Below, one piece after another: positions 59,950 to 64,000 of a stretch of DNA of 64,000 bases. Position 1 is the first letter of the stretch. Each line of letters starts with the position of its first letter. The notes under the pieces are model-generated. The model saw only the letters and a program-made list of their open reading frames with translations, was not told the DNA's origin and searched no databases. Source of the stretch: Utricularia gibba (taxonomy: Eukaryota > Streptophyta > Magnoliopsida > Lamiales > Lentibulariaceae); NCBI GenBank assembly GCA_002189035.1, contig NEEC01000007.1, positions 1,054,001 to 1,118,000 of the forward strand, given 5' to 3'. A program made the position numbers and the translations under genes.

Positions 59950-60706
59950 CCAAGAGTGAGGCTGCATATAACAATCTGCTTTACCTCCTGAAGAAAATAT
60001 GCGGAAGTAGGATAACTTAGATACCTGACCATTTCATTTTTCACATTAAATTATCATCTGCCCCTTGAGTTTTCTATTGGTGATAACCCAAAAAACCGAG
60101 GCTCTTTCTGCTGCTCACAGTACAGCCTCTTCGCAGCAAGCTTCTCATGTGACTTCCAGAGCTAATTTATTTTTCCATTCATGCTCCAGGAGCGAGCCAT
60201 TGTTCAGTTAAAAAAGAGAAAAGATTCTTGGATGTATTGCGTTGGCATCAACAATAATTTGGCTGCCTTTAAGGCAATGGTGATCTGCAAAACCATTTTA
60301 AAGTTTCTTGCGTAATCCAATGGATTTTTTCTTCAGCAATCAAATACAAATGTCTTTACCAATCAGCTGATGCTTCGATTACATTATGTGTACCATGTCA
60401 TCAAACTGATTTCTGAAATAGCAAGAAATTGGCAGCGACGCCATAGAAAGAAAACAAGTAACGCGCCGAGAGAGCAACTGAGAACAAAGTAAGTAGGAAG
60501 CATCAAACAATATTCGTAAAACACATTTCAGGATTTTGGCTTCCTTTCGATCAATCCTTCAACAAAAAAAAAAAAGGATTACCTAGTTTCACAAGATTCT
60601 ACGCTTAGACTCAGAAAAAGCGTGAAAGCTGTTACTGAGAAGGAACATGAAAATGAGCATAAAGACGATTGATACACAATTTAGAAGTGCTTATCAGAAA
60701 TGTTAC
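59950..60706. other. DEMETER 3' flank
   Basis: Contains the DME 3' UTR and the 3' UTR of the small minus-strand gene; no coding exon or repeat recognised. Confidence 0.4.
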
Positions 60707-61030
60707 CTATTCACTCTCAGTCTCTTCATCTTCCTTTTCCAATCTCCGTCCCATCATCTTCCTTGTAATCTTCATATCATAACTTGACGCATCCAAACAG
60801 ATACGGCAGCGAGAGACGAGAACACGGTACGTCAGTAACAGAAACTCGACCTCAACATCCTAAAAATATGAGCGAAAAACGTTAAGAATCAATACTCTGA
60901 AGCATCTAAAGAAACCTGGAGCAAAAAAGACCGAATTCTTGCAAAGATGCTCGTGATTTCAGCACCGGAAGTTCGGCGACTACTGTAACAGGGAAGAAGT
61001 TTCACGGTTCCGTGTTTTGAGTTTGCCGCC
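60707..61030 (-). CDS. Small conserved-looking protein of unknown function, start not found
   Basis: Two apparent exons on the minus strand. The left one, 60859..60707, ends in TAG and reads DVEVEFLLLTYRVLVSRCRI and CLDASSYDMKITRKMMGRRL, with an acidic tail EKEDEETESE. It is preceded by an ATTTTTAG acceptor. The right one ends at 60916 with donor CAG|GTTTCT; in the matching phase it reads GTVKLLPCYSSRRTSGAEIT and SIFARIRSFLLQ, joining smoothly to DVEVEFLLL. The intron would be only 56 bp. Upstream the frame meets TGA near 61031 with no ATG. Possible reasons are an unseen upstream exon (acceptor-like ATCAACAG near 61023), a non-AUG start, or decay. I do not recognise the family. The hydrophobic LLLTYRVLVSRC stretch could be a helix. 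Confidence 0.45.
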
Positions 61031-61542
61031 TTCCTGTTGATAAGAGCCCCTCAATATACGAATTCGAGATTTTATACACACAACCCTAGAGTATATCGAA
61101 ATTACAAATTAACCACCAAATCAATTCGAGTATTTATTTGATCACACTTGTGAAGGAAGAATTACTTTCCATCCTAAACCTTAAATCCTAAATCATAGGA
61201 TTTTACTTAGAGAATGATATATATTTTCAAAATATTTTTTGAAAATTATTTTTGATAAAATATAATTTATTTATATTTAATAATAAAAATAATTTTATAA
61301 CACTTTTTCAAAATCATAATTGTTCCCACTTCATAGAGCGCCTTCTTCCTCTTAATGATCATCTAAAAGCAGCCCCACGTTTGCCGTGGGTGACAGTTGC
61401 GAGATATTTTATAAAGACCCGGAGGCCGCAGCTTTATTGAATGAATGCCACCAACAATTTCCAGCGCTCCTCGGTAGAAATACACCACTCTCCTCTTCCC
61501 AACCACCAAGCAGGAGCAATCAATCGGGATCCTGAATCCGCC
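61031..61542. other. Promoter region between the small gene and CYP77A
   Basis: The two genes diverge. A TATA-like TTTATAAAG lies at about 61408-61416, some 130 bp before the CYP77A ATG; a minus-strand TATAAAATC near 61072 could serve the small gene. An in-frame ATG at 61441 would extend CYP77A by 34 residues of unlikely sequence. Confidence 0.45.
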
Positions 61543-63066
61543 ATGGAAATGGATCTCGCCTTCACTTCCTACTACCATATCGTCTTCACGGCACTCCCAT
61601 TGCTCATCTTCTCCTTGATCTTCCTCGCAACCCAGAAGCCCACAACCAAGAAGAAGCTCAAACTTCCGCCGGGGCCGCCGGGGCAGCTCTTCGTCGGCAA
61701 CCTCTTTCAGGTTGCTCGCTCGGGAAAGCAATTTTTTCAGTACGTCAGAGAGCTTGTTCCTGAGTATGGACCCATTTTTACTCTCAGAATGGGGACCAGA
61801 ACCATGGTTATAGTCACCAGCAACGAGTTAGCGCACGAAGCTTTGATCGAAAAGGGGCAAATTTTCGCATCTCGATCAAGCGAAACGCCCACGCGAACCA
61901 TTTTCAGTTGCAACAAGTTTACAATCAACGCTTCCTTATACGGCCCTGTTTGGAGATCCTTGAGGAGGAATTTGGTTCAGAATGTGCTTACTCCGGCGAG
62001 GGTTAGTGGGTTTCGGGAAACCAGACAGGCGGCGATGGATAAGCTCGTAGGGAGGCTCAAGGCAGAAGCCGCCGCGAACGGCGGCGAAGTCTGGGTCTTG
62101 AGGAATGCGAGGTTTGCGATTTTTGGGATTCTTCTTTTCATGTGCTTTGGGCTGGATATGGACGAAGAAACCATCGCTAAGGTGGATGAAGTCATGAAAG
62201 ATGTGCTGATAGCTCTGGATCCCAGAATAGATGATTTTTTACCGATCTTGAGAATTTTCTTCTCCAAGAAACGGAAATGGGTGAATGAAGTGAGGAGGAG
62301 GCAGATCGAGACAATGCTCCCGTTGATGGAGCGTCGCCGGAATCCGGGGAAGGACAAAAGCGCCGCCGAGTTCGCGTACATGGACTCGCTCGTCGATCTG
62401 AAAGTCGAAGGGAGGACGTCGGGTCCTTCAGATCTGGAAATCCTAACCCTGTGTTCAGAATTCGTCAACGGCGGTACGGACACAACCGCCAGCGCTGTTG
62501 AATGGGGAATGGCGGAATTGATCGTACACCCAGAAATCCAATCTAAGCTCTACGACGAAATCAACACCATTGTCGGATCCAGAGCAGTTGAAGAGAAGGA
62601 CATCGAGAAATTGCCCTACTTAAACGCCGTCGTGAAAGAGATCCTCCGCAAACACCCCCCGACGTACTTCACCCTCACCCACTCTGTCACAGAGCCCGCC
62701 AAACTCGGCGGCTACGACATTACCCCGGGCACCAACGTCGAGTTCTTCAGCGTCGGGATCTCTGAGGATCCGAAAGTGTGGGCCGACCCAGAGAAGTTCG
62801 ACCCGGATAGATTCTTCTTTAATCGCGAGGACGCCGACATCACCGGTGTCGCCGGAGTGAAGATGCTTCCCTTCGGTGCCGGGCGGCGGATCTGCCCTGG
62901 TTTGAATGTCGGTACGCTGCATATACGGCTGATTCTGGCGAGGATGGTGCAGGAGTTCGAGTGGTCTGGGAAACCGGACTTCACCGGGAAACTGGAGTTT
63001 ACTGTACGGATGAAGAATCCTCTGAGGGCCAAGCTTAAGCCCAGAAACAACGCTGCTGCTGCTTAA
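61543..63066 (+). CDS. CYP77A: Cytochrome P450, CYP77A subfamily
   Basis: Intronless, 507 residues from the ATG at 61543. An N-terminal membrane anchor (VFTALPLLIFSLIFLATQ) precedes the proline hinge LKLPPGPPG. P450 marks in order: WRSLRRN in helix C; the I-helix EFVNGGTDTTASAVEW with the oxygen-activation Thr; KEILR of the ExxR motif; FDPDRF; and the heme loop PFGAGRRICPG with Cys about 451. The long match (NLVQNVLTP, LVDLKVEG, PPTYFTLTHSVTEP) is that of CYP77A, fatty-acid in-chain hydroxylases or epoxidases of the ER that supply cutin monomers. The first in-frame ATG (61441) gives a 541-residue protein with a polar extension unlike the family, so I prefer 61543. Confidence 0.93.
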   Translation: MEMDLAFTSYYHIVFTALPLLIFSLIFLATQKPTTKKKLKLPPGPPGQLFVGNLFQVARSGKQFFQYVRELVPEYGPIFTLRMGTRTMVIVTSNELAHEALIEKGQIFASRSSETPTRTIFSCNKFTINASLYGPVWRSLRRNLVQNVLTPARVSGFRETRQAAMDKLVGRLKAEAAANGGEVWVLRNARFAIFGILLFMCFGLDMDEETIAKVDEVMKDVLIALDPRIDDFLPILRIFFSKKRKWVNEVRRRQIETMLPLMERRRNPGKDKSAAEFAYMDSLVDLKVEGRTSGPSDLEILTLCSEFVNGGTDTTASAVEWGMAELIVHPEIQSKLYDEINTIVGSRAVEEKDIEKLPYLNAVVKEILRKHPPTYFTLTHSVTEPAKLGGYDITPGTNVEFFSVGISEDPKVWADPEKFDPDRFFFNREDADITGVAGVKMLPFGAGRRICPGLNVGTLHIRLILARMVQEFEWSGKPDFTGKLEFTVRMKNPLRAKLKPRNNAAAA

Positions 63067-63198
63067 CAGCCAACATGAATTCATGTTTCCCAAAAACATC
63101 GTCACTTTCCCTGAATAACAAGCTGTCCGTTATGTTCTTTACTACAGTTTCAATGGCTGAGTTTCTTCCTGAAATGGTAACACAGTTGCAGTAAAAAC

Positions 63199-63986
63199 TC
63201 AAACCAAAGCTTCTAGTAGGAGACCGTGCAAACTACCATTGGAAACGATTATTCCACCATGCGGAAATAGCGCCCTTCCCTGAGACCGATCACCTGAGAA
63301 GTCGAGCTTTTTACCTCTCCAGTCACTAACTTTTCCTCCGGCTTCACGAACGCAGACGGCTCCGGCGGCATGATCCCAGACCTACAAGAAGGAAGATGTG
63401 ACAAAGTGCCGTTGCTTCAGTTGAAACCAGAACTTGCTGAGAGAACCAACCGACTTTGATGCTTGTTGCCCACTTGTTACGAAGGATGAAGGCGGAGGAT
63501 CTTCCAGACGCCACCATGAGATATTTACAGAGACTGAGAAACACACAACAAATGGCATCAGTCACAGAGCTCCTTCATCTGGGCTCAATGCAGTTCAAAA
63601 TCTAACCTTCCACAGCAGGTGGGCAAAAGGAGTGGTTGGTTCCTCCTGCCAGCATCCTGAGTCGCATTAAAATGCTTCGAAAGGGGGAAAGACTCCCATC
63701 TTTGGCTTTCTGGAATACAGAATGAGGCTTCATGGATTTGTTGAAACTTGTCAACTGAACATCTGATCCAACTGTTAGCCAAATCAGAATGGGAATGCTG
63801 TTGTGAGCTACTGCTCAACCTCGACATCCAAGTTCCGCAACCAATATGAGATATCGTAATACTTCCGGAGGCGAAAGTGGAATCATTCAGCTCATTATCT
63901 GAACTTTCAGAACACCCGTCTCTCCAATTCGGACACCCCATTACTCCCAGAACAACATCTCCATCAACTACAAGCGCCAAGCCCAC
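63199..63986 (-). CDS. AHL: PAP-specific phosphatase, HAL2-like (3' part)
   Basis: The last three exons on the minus strand: 63986..63607, 63533..63455 and 63381..63199 (stop 63201..63199). An acceptor (TTCACAG) precedes 63986, so more exons lie right of the window. The peptide has GLALVVDGDVVLGVMGCPNW, ISHIGCGTW, FCIPESQRWESFPLS, LLLPTCCGSLCKYLMVASGR and IKVWDHAAGAVCVREAGGKV. WDHAAG is the metal-binding motif of the inositol-monophosphatase superfamily. The cysteine-rich LLLPTCCGS and the GCPNW/ESQ pattern match the plant HAL2-like branch rather than SAL1. These enzymes cleave 3'-phosphoadenosine 5'-phosphate, a by-product of sulfation. The N-terminal metal sites are not in view. Confidence 0.88.
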
Positions 63987-64000
63987 CTGTGAAGTTTGAA

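Noticed and set aside
62620-63105. Minus-strand frames of 161 and 112 codons in CYP77A
   Set aside because: Shadows of the GC-rich P450 coding sequence.

Overview
The window is nuclear DNA from a flowering plant, most likely a eudicot. Genes are split by short GT-AG introns (often 70-120 bp), intergenic DNA is AT-rich, and every gene family recognised is a land-plant family. DUF455, DUF668 and DEMETER lie close together, an order I recall from Arabidopsis chromosome 5 but could not check. I cannot name the species.

Layout, left to right: a 5'-partial AVT1-type vacuolar amino-acid transporter (-); a BORCS8/MEF2BNB-domain protein (-); a small DUF4050 protein (-); KTF1/RDM3 (SPT5-like, + strand, 18 coding exons); a repeated block of about 17 kb (roughly 11.5-28.6 kb) holding four tandem WSD1-type wax ester synthase/DGAT copies mixed with relics of KTF1 and of a NAC gene; an intact membrane-tethered NAC gene (+); histone H2B (-); phytol kinase VTE5 (+); V-ATPase subunit G (+); the mitochondrial pyruvate dehydrogenase E2 subunit LTA3 (+); DUF455 (-); DUF668 (-); a GAT1-like GABA transporter (-); DEMETER (+, 20 coding exons); a small unidentified gene (-); an intronless CYP77A (+); and a 3' part of a HAL2-like PAP phosphatase (-).

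The accessory region is the WSD block. Copy 1 and copy 2 are pseudogenes. Copy 3 has intact coding exons but carries a 344-bp LTR-like insertion in intron 2 and an altered TATA-like box. Copy 4 is open but has lost the normal acceptor of its last intron. Between copies 3 and 4 the 5' part of the NAC gene is fused to the 3' part of KTF1. This is the junction expected from a tandem duplication of a KTF1-WSD-NAC segment with breakpoints in KTF1 exon 9 and NAC intron 1. A small patch in exon 2 groups the WSD copies differently from the rest of the exon, which points to gene conversion.

Two conserved genes, KTF1 and LTA3, each carry a one-base loss in a G run that breaks an otherwise clean frame. 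Three more G/C-run losses sit in the relics. Together they look like homopolymer consensus errors, although real mutations are not excluded. KTF1 (RNA-directed DNA methylation) and DEMETER (active demethylation) lie about 40 kb apart. I see no CRISPR array, tRNA, rRNA or operon-like cluster, and no clear new system beyond this duplication block. Exon coordinates were derived by eye from splice signals, reading phase and family conservation.
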